Shown: positions 57,074 through 64,000 of the stretch, piece after piece | Layout of the letters: every line of letters starts with the position of its first letter | Position numbering within the stretch: the first letter of the stretch is position 1 | Source of the DNA: Sinorhizobium garamanticum | GTDB lineage: Bacteria; Pseudomonadota; Alphaproteobacteria; Rhizobiales; Rhizobiaceae | Length of the DNA stretch: 64,000 bases | Direction: 5' to 3' | NCBI RefSeq assembly: GCF_029892065.1 | Contig: NZ_CP120373.1 | Coordinates: 1,749,501 to 1,813,500, forward strand | Program-made: the position numbers and the translations under genes | The notes under the pieces: model-generated | Seen by the model: only the letters and a program-made list of their open reading frames with translations | Told to the model about the DNA's origin: nothing | Database searches by the model: none

Positions 57074-57982
57074 CTAATGCCCGGCTTCGCGCCAGAGCAG
57101 TGCAATTGTCCGGCTTTCGTTCTTCGGCTTATCTTGGAAGACAGCCGCCGCCCGTTGCCGCGCCTCCGCTCTCAGCGCCTCTTCCCGCGTGATGATCGCG
57201 GAAATGAGGTGCGCCTGGTTCTGGCTTCTGCCGGCAAGTCCGGGTTCCTCGTTGATGAGCGATGTCAGCGTGGCGAGGTCGTTCAGATGCCCGAGCACAT
57301 CGACGAGCGCCTTGGCCTCGGCTCTCTTTGCCTCCATTGCCGACAGCCAGGCCGCCCGCATCAGTGCCAGTTGCAAGCGGTAGTCCTGAGTTCGCTTGCG
57401 CAATTCGTGAAAAAGCGCGGCGTCAGTCCCCGTTTCGCATGCCTCTTTCGCGCGCGCGGCGCGCTTCAGCGTGCGCCGCCAGCCCTTCTTCAGTCGGGCG
57501 ACGGATTTTTGTTTGCCGTCATCGAAGGAAACCTGTTGGAGGGCGGCAAGCGCCTGCTCGCAATCGACAATCGTCGCGGCGATCTTGCCCTCTATATCCG
57601 CCTCGGTCTCCGCAATCCGGTCGCGGCGCTCCGCCAGAATGGTGTAGATCTGGTCGAGGGCCGCAGCCTGTTCGTCGCTATTCGTTTGCCCGCGCAGATA
57701 ACTGATGTTCTCGACCAGTGCAGCAGCGTCGCGGACGGTCGAGAGGTTTCGCGCCATGGCGCGTATGCGGGCGTTTTCCTGTTTCTGGAAAAGCGGCGCA
57801 TCGCAAGCAACCAGACGGTAGAGTGAGCGCAGGCGCTTGAAGTTCTTGCGGGCGTCGTGAATTGCCTCGTGAACGCCTTGCGGTCGTTGCTCGAGCACCG
57901 CCACCGCCCGCTCAATCTGTTCGGCCCCGACGGCGCGAAAGTCCTCGGTGAACGGCCGGCCAGGATTGAACGCATAACTCAT
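57074..57982 (-). CDS. CHAD-domain protein
   Basis: 302-residue helical protein with the conserved histidines of CHAD domains: VHEAIHDARKNFKRLRSLYRLV (about residues 36-57) and FHELRKRTQDYRLQLALM (about 190). CHAD domains bind polyphosphate through basic faces; this one is rich in Arg/Lys. Its ATG overlaps the stop of the CYTH gene by four bases (ATGA), so the two are made together. In many bacteria CYTH and CHAD are fused in one protein; here they are separate. Confidence 0.88.
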   Translation of the reverse strand: MSYAFNPGRPFTEDFRAVGAEQIERAVAVLEQRPQGVHEAIHDARKNFKRLRSLYRLVACDAPLFQKQENARIRAMARNLSTVRDAAALVENISYLRGQTNSDEQAAALDQIYTILAERRDRIAETEADIEGKIAATIVDCEQALAALQQVSFDDGKQKSVARLKKGWRRTLKRAARAKEACETGTDAALFHELRKRTQDYRLQLALMRAAWLSAMEAKRAEAKALVDVLGHLNDLATLTSLINEEPGLAGRSQNQAHLISAIITREEALRAEARQRAAAVFQDKPKNESRTIALLWREAGH

Positions 57983-58452
57983 GATTGCGCTTCCAGCAGC
58001 CCCTCTGTAGCAAGCGCCTGGTTGGAGTAGCGGCGGTCTCCAGTAATCTCGCGACCCAGCCATTGCGGCAGTGCGGGCAGATCCGTTTCGCGCTTCATCT
58101 CGACCTCGGCGACGACGAGCCCTTGGAGCGCCCCTTCGTAGACGTCGACTTCCCAGGTGAAACCCTTGTGCGGCACGCGATAACGTCGCTTCTCGATAAC
58201 GATGCCGACCGCCTGGGTCAGCAGCTCGCGGGCGTCGTCCATGGGCAGATCGTATTCGTATTCGTTGCGAACGAGCGCCGACTTGCCGATCTTGATGGTC
58301 AGCCGAGCCCATTTGCTGCCATGGATCCGCACGCGTACGGAGCGGTCATCCATGGTGACGATGTACGCCTGCTGGAGTTTTATGCCCTTGTCCGCATGTT
58401 CTTTCCAACCGCTGGATGCGACCAGGAACTTGCGTTCTATCTCCTTCGCCAT
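57979..58452 (-). CDS. CYTH-domain triphosphatase
   Basis: 157-residue triphosphate-tunnel metalloenzyme. The ExExK motif KEIERKFLV starts at residue 3; tunnel residues follow in SVRVRIHGSKWARLTIKIG, VIEKRRYRVPHKGFTWEVDVYEG and VVAEVEMKRE. Related enzymes hydrolyse tripolyphosphate. ATG 58452 follows GGCGGGGATTCC; the 21-residue extension has no support. Partner of the CHAD gene. Confidence 0.9.
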   Translation of the reverse strand: MAKEIERKFLVASSGWKEHADKGIKLQQAYIVTMDDRSVRVRIHGSKWARLTIKIGKSALVRNEYEYDLPMDDARELLTQAVGIVIEKRRYRVPHKGFTWEVDVYEGALQGLVVAEVEMKRETDLPALPQWLGREITGDRRYSNQALATEGLLEAQS

Positions 58453-58653
58453 GGAATCCCCGCCATATAGAGAGGTGGACCGCGGATAAGTTATCGTTTT
58501 ATTGCCAAGGCTCAAGCCATCTCGTTGTTGTCGATGATGTTTTATTTTCCGCTGCTATAAGGCGAGGATGTGTTCACGACCTTCGGTCTCGACAAGGACG
58601 ACCGGGGGGAGTATGCGAAGCGCAACATTCAATCGTTTTAAAGGGTGACCGGC

Positions 58654-59292
58654 ATGAGCGCTAAAACCGACAAGCTTCTCTCCATCCTCAAGCTGCAACC
58701 GGTGGTCCCCGTGCTGGTCATCGACGATGCGGCAACCGCCGTGCCGCTGGCGCGGGCATTGGTCGCCGGCGGCCTGAAGGCGATCGAGATCACGCTGCGC
58801 ACGCAGGGCGCGCTGGAAGCGATCCGCGCGGTCGCCGCCGAGGTCGAGGGCGCCGTCGCCGGTGCTGGCACGATTCTCAATGCCGCACAGTTCGAACAGG
58901 CGGTGGAGGCAGGATCGCAGTTCATCGTCAGCCCCGGCACGACCCAGGAACTGATCGACGTCGCCAACGATCACGAAGTGCCGCTGCTGCCGGGGGCGGC
59001 GACGGCGAGTGAAGTCATGGGGCTGCGCGAGGAGGGCTATCAGGTGATGAAGTTCTTCCCGGCCGAGCAGGCCGGAGGCGCTGCCTATCTGAAGTCTCTT
59101 TCCTCGCCGCTCGCCGGCACTTTGTTCTGCCCGACCGGCGGCATCTCGCTTGGCAACGCACGCGACTATCTCTCGCTGCCGAACGTCGTCTGCGTCGGCG
59201 GCTCCTGGGTGGCGCCGAAGGATCTGGTGGCGAAAGGCGATTGGGCCGGCATCACCAAGCTTGCCGCAGAAGCCTACGCCCTCAAGGGGTGA
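58654..59292 (+). CDS. eda: KDPG/KHG aldolase (Entner-Doudoroff)
   Basis: 212-residue class I aldolase cleaving 2-keto-3-deoxy-6-phosphogluconate to pyruvate and glyceraldehyde 3-phosphate. Motifs: AIEITLRTQGALEAI with the catalytic glutamate, VAGAGTILNAAQ, FIVSPGTT, and the Schiff-base lysine in VMKFFPAEQAGG, then FCPTGGISLGNA. ATG 58654 is chosen (AAGGGTG upstream); GTG 58645 is also possible. No edd or zwf lies next to it in the window. A repeat and a terminator follow. Confidence 0.93.
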   Translation: MSAKTDKLLSILKLQPVVPVLVIDDAATAVPLARALVAGGLKAIEITLRTQGALEAIRAVAAEVEGAVAGAGTILNAAQFEQAVEAGSQFIVSPGTTQELIDVANDHEVPLLPGAATASEVMGLREEGYQVMKFFPAEQAGGAAYLKSLSSPLAGTLFCPTGGISLGNARDYLSLPNVVCVGGSWVAPKDLVAKGDWAGITKLAAEAYALKG

Positions 59293-59296
59293 GCCT

Positions 59297-59400
59297 ACTG
59301 CATGTTTCCTTAAATCGTAGTCGATTTAAGGATAAAAACATGCAGCAATTCAAAGTCCCACAGCGACCTTTGCGCGTCTGATAAGACGCGCGGCGCTGTA
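59297..59400 (+). repeat. RIME1-like element, complete
   Basis: First palindrome 59298-59345 (CTGCATGT..ACATGCAG, inner TCCTTAAATCG/CGATTTAAGGA), then aattcaaagtcc, then the second palindrome 59360-59399 (ACAGCG..CGCTGT, inner GCGCGTCT/AGACGCGC). The length of about 104 bases and two-palindrome design fit RIME1. Nearly identical to 63187-63289. Confidence 0.85.
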
Positions 59401-59423
59401 AGGATCATCCGAGACGTGTAACG

Positions 59424-59446
59424 GCCGGGCGTTTGCCCGGCTTTTT
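59424..59446 (+). terminator. Intrinsic terminator of eda
   Basis: GCCGGGC (59424-59430), four bases, GCCCGGC (59435-59441), TTTTT. It lies beyond the RIME1-like element, 132 bases from the eda stop. Confidence 0.88.
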
Positions 59447-59573
59447 CATCTTCAACGTGAATTTGTATTTTCCTCGCCACGTTCCTATGTCTCAATCCGC
59501 CGACAACGACGCGGGGGCGGGAGAGCATTTTTCTTGCTTTGCCGTCGCGCGGTAACCGAAGAGGAGCGAAGTC

Positions 59574-60281
59574 ATGTTCGACGCGAAGAAGTTGCTGGAC
59601 CAGTTCTTGGGTTCGCAGGTGCCGGGCGCCGGCGGCACGGTCCGCGATCGGGCCGGCCAGGCGACGAAGCTCGCCAAAGACAATCCGCTTGCCACAGGCG
59701 CGATTGCGGCGGTTCTTCTCGGAACGAAATCCGGCCGCAAGCTCGCCGGTAACGCCGCCGTACTTGGTGGCCTCGCGGCGGTCGCCGGGCTTGGCTATCA
59801 GGCCTACAAGAACTATCAGGCCGGCAAGGCGCCAGCCGCCGAACCGGCTTCGCAGTCGACACCGGAGCTCCTGCCGCCGCCGACCGAATCCGGCTTCAGC
59901 ACCGCGCCGGGAGCCGTGAGCAATGATTTTGCCCTGATCCTGGTGCGCGCCATGATCGCCGCTTCGCGTGCTGACGGCCATATCGACGATGCCGAGCGCG
60001 GACACATCATGGACAAGCTGTCGGTTTCCGGACTCTCCGCCGACGCAGCCGCCTTCCTCGAAGCGGAACTCGCCAATCCGGTCGATCTCGATGCGATCGT
60101 CGCTGCCGCCACGACGGAGGAGCAGCGCGTGGAGATCTACACCGCGTCGCGCCTGGCGATCGAGCCGGAGAGCCGGGCGGAACGCGGCTATCTCGATCTG
60201 CTCGCCGGCCGTCTCGGGCTTCCCGATGCGCTCGTCGATCACATCGAGGCGACGGTCTCGGGGGCCAAGGTCCCCGCGTGA
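59574..60281 (+). CDS. DUF533 / TerB-like protein
   Basis: 235 residues. A short N-terminal amphipathic part, a glycine/alanine-rich hydrophobic stretch (about 40-80: LATGAIAAVLLGTKSGRKLAGNAAVLGGLAAVAGLGYQAY) which may insert in the membrane, a Pro-rich linker, and a C-terminal TerB-like helical domain (about 120-230: LVRAMIAASRADGHIDDAERGHIMD). This is the YebE/DUF533 layout. The molecular role is not known; related proteins respond to envelope or metal stress. ATG 59574 follows GAGGAGCGAAGTC. Confidence 0.85.
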   Translation: MFDAKKLLDQFLGSQVPGAGGTVRDRAGQATKLAKDNPLATGAIAAVLLGTKSGRKLAGNAAVLGGLAAVAGLGYQAYKNYQAGKAPAAEPASQSTPELLPPPTESGFSTAPGAVSNDFALILVRAMIAASRADGHIDDAERGHIMDKLSVSGLSADAAAFLEAELANPVDLDAIVAAATTEEQRVEIYTASRLAIEPESRAERGYLDLLAGRLGLPDALVDHIEATVSGAKVPA

Positions 60282-60426
60282 TCCGGCGGCGGGCAAACGG
60301 ACAGCACCGGGGGAGCGGGATCGCTCCCCTCCCATTCGTTCCGCTTCATGCGTCCATCACCAGTTTGAATTTGTAACGGCCAGGCGTCTGTCCTATTGCA
60401 AAGGCAAATGGACGCGGGAGCAATCG

Positions 60427-61125
60427 ATGCGTGATCTTGCCAATTGGAAGGGATGTCCGGCGCCGCAGCCGGTTCTTATCGAGGGGCGATATGTCAGGCT
60501 GGAGCCCTATGATCGGGCGGCGCATCTCGAGGCGCTCTGGCACGACGCCTTCGGCGGCGTGGCGATCAACCCGCTCCTGAAATATTTCACCCAGGACGAT
60601 TTTTCCAGCATCGGAGATTTCGACGCCTGGCTCAGCGCGGTCCAGGAAAAGTCCGGGTGGATCACAGAGGTCTTTCGCGACAAGGCGACCGGCAAGGTCG
60701 TTGGCATGGCGAACTACATGCGCGCGGATCCGGCCAATGGCGTCGTCGAAGTCGGTGGTGTCGCGCACGGGCCGGCCATGGCGCGCTCGCCGCTATCGAC
60801 GGAGGCGCACTATCTCATGGCCAGGCATGTTTTCGAAGATCTGGGTTATCGCCGCTACGAATGGAAATGCCACAGCGAGAACCAGCCGAGCCGCAACACG
60901 GCGGCGCGCCTCGGCTTCACGTTCGAAGGCATTTTCCGCCAGCATATGATTTCGAAGCACGCCAACCGCGATACCGCTTGGTTCTCGATCATCGACGGCG
61001 AATGGCCGCTCATCAAGGCCGCCTTCGAAGCCTGGCTGTCGCCTGAAAACTTCGATGGCGACGGCCGTCAGAAGCGGCGCCTCGAGGATATTCGCGCCGA
61101 CCTACAGCGCCGCGCGTCTAGTTAG
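60427..61125 (+). CDS. GNAT-family N-acetyltransferase (RimJ/RimL-like)
   Basis: 232 residues. Features: a RimJ/L-type opening (VLIEGRYVRLEPYDRAAH), GKVVGMANYM, VEVGGVAHGPAMARSPLSTEAHYLM (acetyl-CoA site) and WKCHSENQPSRNTAARLGFTFEG with IFRQHMISKHANRDTAWFSII. The substrate, a protein N-terminus or a small molecule, is not determined. ATG 60427 follows GCGGGAGC; the much longer frame from 59968 is a shadow of the DUF533 gene. The last seven codons and the stop lie within a palindromic repeat (61102-61145). Confidence 0.88.
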   Translation: MRDLANWKGCPAPQPVLIEGRYVRLEPYDRAAHLEALWHDAFGGVAINPLLKYFTQDDFSSIGDFDAWLSAVQEKSGWITEVFRDKATGKVVGMANYMRADPANGVVEVGGVAHGPAMARSPLSTEAHYLMARHVFEDLGYRRYEWKCHSENQPSRNTAARLGFTFEGIFRQHMISKHANRDTAWFSIIDGEWPLIKAAFEAWLSPENFDGDGRQKRRLEDIRADLQRRASS

Positions 61126-61145
61126 GCGCGCATAGGTCGCTGTAG
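61102..61145 (-). repeat. RIME1 half-palindrome overlapping a gene end
   Basis: CTACAGCG..CGCTGTAG with inner GCGCGTCT-type stem, reverse orientation; the GNAT stop codon TAG (61123-61125) is in its loop. It is followed by aactttgaat, the RIME1 linker, which then joins the different palindrome at 61170. Confidence 0.75.
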
Positions 61146-61169
61146 AACTTTGAATCTCTTTAAACTTAC

Positions 61170-61213
61170 GCAATTCCGGACGGAAAACCGTTACACACTT
61201 TTCCTGGAATTGC
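61170..61213. repeat. Palindromic repeat with gAAAACCGttACACAC core
   Basis: GCAATTCC (61170-61177) and GGAATTGC (61206-61213) are perfect arms around ggacggaaaaccgttacacacttttcct. Second good copy of the element at 6597-6645. Joined to the RIME1 half-palindrome on its left, giving a mosaic. Confidence 0.75.
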
Positions 61214-61234
61214 TCTAGCGGCAAAGGAGCGAGC

Positions 61235-61450
61235 TTGAAATCGCCTGAGAAAAAGGAAAGATCTGCCGCGATCGCGGCGGCGGTCATTCTTGCCGTCGTC
61301 GCCGTCGGCTTCTTCGCCTTGCCGTCGATCATGCTTCGGCTCGGCGACATTTCGCCATGGCTTGCCGCGGCCTTTGGCGCTCTCTTCGTCCTCGGCTTCT
61401 TCCTGATTTTCTGGCTGCGCGCCCGTCATCAGCGCAGGAAAGGGCAGTAA
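61235..61450 (+). CDS. Small two-helix membrane protein of unknown function
   Basis: 71 residues starting at TTG 61235, with GGAG eight bases upstream. A basic N-terminus (KSPEKKERSA), helix 1 (about 11-33, AAIAAAVILAVVAVGFFALP), a short loop, helix 2 (about 41-61, LAAAFGALFVLGFFLIFWL) and a basic tail (RARHQRRKGQ), so both ends should be cytoplasmic. No family recognised. The coding bias and ribosome site support a real gene. Confidence 0.6.
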   Translation: MKSPEKKERSAAIAAAVILAVVAVGFFALPSIMLRLGDISPWLAAAFGALFVLGFFLIFWLRARHQRRKGQ

Positions 61451-61491
61451 AACATCCAAGTTTTGGAAGTTAGGCAAGCTTTGGACTTGCT

Positions 61492-62523
61492 CTATCCCTG
61501 AAGCGCCGCGCCCAGCAGCACAAGTCCAAGTACGAGCACCATCGCGGCGCCGGCGATTTCGATGCCGTTGGAAATGCGTGCTGCGGCCGAATCGCTCGAG
61601 GCATAGCGGAGTGCGAAGCCCTTGGCGGTGACGGCCATCGTGGCGAGGATCGAGACGGTGATCGCCGTGCCGATCGACATGGCAAAGACCGAGAGAACCC
61701 CACCGAGATAGAGCCCGTTCAAAAGCGCAAAGGAGAGCACGATCAAGGCGCCGGAGCAGGGACGCAGGCCGACGGCGACAATCGCCGACCAGGCTTCGCT
61801 CAGCGCAAAACGATCACCCTTCAGCATGGCCGGGTCTGGCGCATGCGCATGGCCGCAGGTCGCGCAGACCTCGCCGGGAGCGTGCGCGTGATGATGATGG
61901 TGGTGGTGATCGCCATGGTCATGGTGATCGTGATGGACGTGTTCCGTGTGGGCGTCGCTGGCTGAGGCAGGAGCGGGCCGCGTCATAGAGCGCAGCTTGC
62001 GAAAGACCAGCCAGCCTCCGAACACCGCAATCAGCGCGTAGCTTGCGACCTCAAGCGAGTGGGTGGCATCCGTCATGCTGATCGACGAGCCGCGCAACAG
62101 GAGATAGACGGCGCCGATGAGGAGGATCGCCACCACGCCTTGGAGGATCGAGGAGAGAAACGAGAGAACGACGCCGCGGCGAAGTTCCGTCTCGTTGGCG
62201 ATCATGTAGGAGGAAATGACCGCCTTGCCGTGCCCCGGGCCGGCCGCATGGAACACGCCATAGGCAAAGGAGAGGCCGATCAGCGACCAGAGCTGCCACG
62301 GGTTCTCGCGCATGCCCTTGAGCGAGCCCGTGAGCAGCCGGTAGAAGCTCTGCTGCTCCATGTTCACCCAGGCAAAGAAACCGCCGAGGAAGCCGGTCGT
62401 CTGGACCGACGGTTCGGCGGTGCCGATGCCGAGCGGCGATTGCGCCGCGGCCGCCGTTGCGGAAAGGGCCGCGAGCAAGAGCGCAGCCGCCAGCGGTCCG
62501 CCAATCCTGCGTGCGTTCAGCAT
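61492..62523 (-). CDS. NiCoT/RcnA-like nickel/cobalt transporter
   Basis: 343 residues with an N-terminal signal-like segment and six to seven membrane helices. Conserved metal motif: AYGVFHAAGPGHGKAVISSYM; a second, GLRPCSGALIVLSFAL. Between them lies a cytoplasmic loop extremely rich in histidine (about residues 190-225, including GDHHHHHHHAHAPG) with two cysteines (CATCGHAHA). It is translationally coupled to the DUF1007 gene (7-base overlap), the typical pairing for Ni/Co transporters. Direction (uptake or export) is not settled by sequence; cobalt for B12 synthesis is one possible use. Confidence 0.85.
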   Translation of the reverse strand: MLNARRIGGPLAAALLLAALSATAAAAQSPLGIGTAEPSVQTTGFLGGFFAWVNMEQQSFYRLLTGSLKGMRENPWQLWSLIGLSFAYGVFHAAGPGHGKAVISSYMIANETELRRGVVLSFLSSILQGVVAILLIGAVYLLLRGSSISMTDATHSLEVASYALIAVFGGWLVFRKLRSMTRPAPASASDAHTEHVHHDHHDHGDHHHHHHHAHAPGEVCATCGHAHAPDPAMLKGDRFALSEAWSAIVAVGLRPCSGALIVLSFALLNGLYLGGVLSVFAMSIGTAITVSILATMAVTAKGFALRYASSDSAAARISNGIEIAGAAMVLVLGLVLLGAALQG

Positions 62524-63161
62524 GTGACCTCGATCCTGGTTGCAAAAAGCTTCGACATGTCGGTGCCGGTCGGGTCGTTCCAGAAGGCGTCGGTCAGCGT
62601 GTCCTTGTTTTCGGCCAGCACTTCGTCGGGATCCGGCCTGACCACCTGATGCTCGCAGGCCTCGATCTTCTCGCCGACGACCGAGAGATCCTCGTCGGTC
62701 GGGAAATCCATCGCCGTGTACATGGTCGGGTCGTAGACGCCGAAGGAGAGCTTGCCCTTGAGCGGCATCGCTTCGGCCGGTTTGACCGCGAACATCATCA
62801 GGAGCTGGTTGTCCTTATAGTCCACGGTGATGCTGTCGGGCTTGTTCACCTTCACCGATTTGCCGTTGTCGGAAATCGTCGTGTAGTAGTTGTATTCCGA
62901 AAGGGACTCGAGAACCGTCTGGCCGACCTCCTTGAGCTCGTCCGGGTCGAGGGTCGCATTGGAGTTCTTGTCGAAGTCGAGCACGACGCTTGCGGAGAAG
63001 AGCTCGTCGAAGCGCCAGACATTGCGCAGTTCGCCGATCTCGCCCTTGTCGTCGGAAACGATCTCCAGCCGCGCTTCGGCGAAAATGTGCGGATGCGCGA
63101 CAGCCAGCGCGGGTGCGAGGAGCGTGGCAAGGCCGGCCATGACGAGGCATTTTGTTTTCAT
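62517..63161 (-). CDS. DUF1007 periplasmic metal-transport accessory protein
   Basis: 214 residues with a signal peptide ending VAHPH, in which His22-Pro-His-(Ile)-Phe begins the mature protein, as usual for DUF1007 (HPHIF). It also has an EF-hand-like DFDKNSNATLDPDEL (about 65-77). Proteins of this family accompany NiCoT/RcnA-like transporters and may bind the metal in the periplasm. ATG 63161 follows GGAGAGGAAATCC-side purines; the frame to 63476 has no support. It lies first in the two-gene operon. Confidence 0.85.
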   Translation of the reverse strand: MKTKCLVMAGLATLLAPALAVAHPHIFAEARLEIVSDDKGEIGELRNVWRFDELFSASVVLDFDKNSNATLDPDELKEVGQTVLESLSEYNYYTTISDNGKSVKVNKPDSITVDYKDNQLLMMFAVKPAEAMPLKGKLSFGVYDPTMYTAMDFPTDEDLSVVGEKIEACEHQVVRPDPDEVLAENKDTLTDAFWNDPTGTDMSKLFATRIEVTC

Positions 63162-63186
63162 CGGAGAGGAAATCCTTTTCGGCCCA

Positions 63187-63289
63187 CTGCATGTTTCCTT
63201 AAATCGTAGCCGATTTAAGGATAAAAACATGCAGCACTTCAAAGTGCTACAGCGTCCTTTGCGCGTCTGATAAGACGCGCTGCGCTGTA
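63187..63289 (+). repeat. RIME1-like element, complete
   Basis: First palindrome 63187-63234 (CTGCATGT..ACATGCAG), linker cacttcaaagtgc, second palindrome 63248-63289 (TACAGCG..CGCTGTA). Differs from 59297-59400 at only a few positions. It sits in the upstream region of the DUF1007-NiCoT operon. Confidence 0.85.
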
Positions 63290-63360
63290 AGCCGCGCGAA
63301 TCGTCTCCGAATGTACTGCAAATGGGACGGAATTGGGACTTGGCGCGGCACCCGGCGCAA

Positions 63361-64000
63361 TCATCGTGAGCGGAACCAGTCGTGCAGGAAATCGACGAAG
63401 GTGCGCACCTTGGCCGGCAGATAGCGCCGATGCGGATAGATCGCGTAGATGCCGCGATCCTTGGGCAGGAAGTCATCGAACAACGTCACCAGCTCGCCGG
63501 ACAGGATCTTCGGCCGGGCAATGAAATCCGGCACGGGGGCAACCCCGAGACCGGTCACCGCCGCGCGCACGGAGGCAAGCGGACTGTTGACTTCGATCGG
63601 TCCGCCCACCGGCACCGTAAAGGGTGAACCGTCCGGTTCGACGAAACGCCAGTTCGAATAGGATCGGCCATTGGTGTCGAGAATGCAGGAGATTTTCGAA
63701 AGTTCGGTCGGATGCTTGAGCGGGCCGATCTTTTCCACGAAGTCCGGCGAGGCGCAGAGCAGCACCTGGAAGTCATCGAGCTTGCGCGCGATCAGCGTCG
63801 AATCTTCGAGGCGCGTGATGCGGATCGCCACATCGAAACCTTCTTCCACCAAATCGACGAAGCGGTCGTCCGAGACGATTTCGAGCGACAATTCAGGATG
63901 CTGCTTGCCGAAATCGATCAGCGACTGGCCGATATCCGCATCCACGAATGTCCTGGGCACAGTGATGCGCAGCCGGCCGCGCAGGTCGGAATTGTTGGCG
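63361..64000 (-). CDS. LysR-family transcriptional regulator, partial
   Basis: The C-terminal 212 residues plus stop are in the window; the N-terminal helix-turn-helix is beyond the right edge. The visible part is the LysR substrate-binding domain: LRGRLRITVPRTFVDADIG (hinge and first strand), DLVEEGFDVAIRITRLEDS, GRSYSNWRF, AAVTGLGVAPVPDF and AIYPHRRYLPAKVRTFVDFL, typical of the large PA0477/DgdR-like LysR group. The GTG at 63960 inside the hinge is not a real start. Confidence 0.92.
   Translation of the reverse strand, partial: ANNSDLRGRLRITVPRTFVDADIGQSLIDFGKQHPELSLEIVSDDRFVDLVEEGFDVAIRITRLEDSTLIARKLDDFQVLLCASPDFVEKIGPLKHPTELSKISCILDTNGRSYSNWRFVEPDGSPFTVPVGGPIEVNSPLASVRAAVTGLGVAPVPDFIARPKILSGELVTLFDDFLPKDRGIYAIYPHRRYLPAKVRTFVDFLHDWFRSR

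Overview
The window reads as a chromosomal segment of a Rhizobiaceae alphaproteobacterium, most likely Sinorhizobium/Ensifer. Evidence: high GC and tightly packed operons with ATGA/GTGA overlaps; aerobic cobalamin genes whose proteins closely resemble the remembered 'Pseudomonas denitrificans' (Sinorhizobium) Cob proteins; a six-gene Pha (group 2 Mrp) antiporter operon with fused PhaAB; an emrR/emrAB locus with the arrangement known in S. meliloti; and several copies of RIME1-like intergenic palindromes. No phage, plasmid, IS transposase, CRISPR array, rRNA or tRNA gene was found. The segment looks like core chromosome.

Layout. 1-4768 (minus): branched-chain 2-oxoacid dehydrogenase operon bkdA1-bkdA2-bkdB-lpdA, with lpdA cut by the window edge. 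5125-7622: an FAD-dependent amino-acid-oxidase-like gene and a DHRS6/BDH2-like SDR, separated by palindromic repeats. 7781-10966: a molybdate unit with a DNA-binding-domain-only ModE, modCBA on the other strand, and a Mo-box-like operator upstream of modA. 11119-11832: ung. 11991-19171: cobF, cobGHIJ, cobK (antisense, overlapping both neighbours) and cobLM, which together carry the ring methylations, ring contraction, reduction and methyl migration of aerobic corrin synthesis. 19179-25177: phaAB-C-D-E-F-G cation/proton antiporter. 25393-31906: a CHASE-PAS-GGDEF-EAL protein, an ATP-dependent DNA ligase with its partner exonuclease, and a nucleoside hydrolase. 32325-33246: a small membrane-anchored unknown followed by a 278-bp inverted-repeat element. 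33322-36286: gltX-lysS. 36730-38440: a TerC-family membrane protein with a striking leader hairpin, and an AraC/GyrI-like regulator. 38641-42427: emrR, emrA, emrB with two matching operators.

42550-52343 is a carbohydrate region: a Tat-exported phosphoesterase, a LacI regulator behind a perfect palindrome, xylB, an NTF2-like gene, xylA, a sugar isomerase/epimerase, a Gfo/Idh/MocA dehydrogenase and a GH1 beta-glucosidase. 52776-55326 is the MetNIQ methionine importer with a candidate Shine-Dalgarno-masking leader. The remainder holds a GFA enzyme, TrhO, a split CYTH/CHAD pair, KDPG aldolase, a DUF533 protein, a GNAT acetyltransferase, a 71-residue membrane protein, a DUF1007 + NiCoT nickel/cobalt pair, and the 3' part of a LysR regulator.

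The least explained signals are RNA and repeat structures. They are the terC leader, in which a 12-bp stem ends exactly at the start codon; the metN leader, with two alternative anti-Shine-Dalgarno segments; the TA-flanked 278-bp inverted-repeat element; and the mosaic palindromes that supply stop codons or terminators to neighbouring genes.
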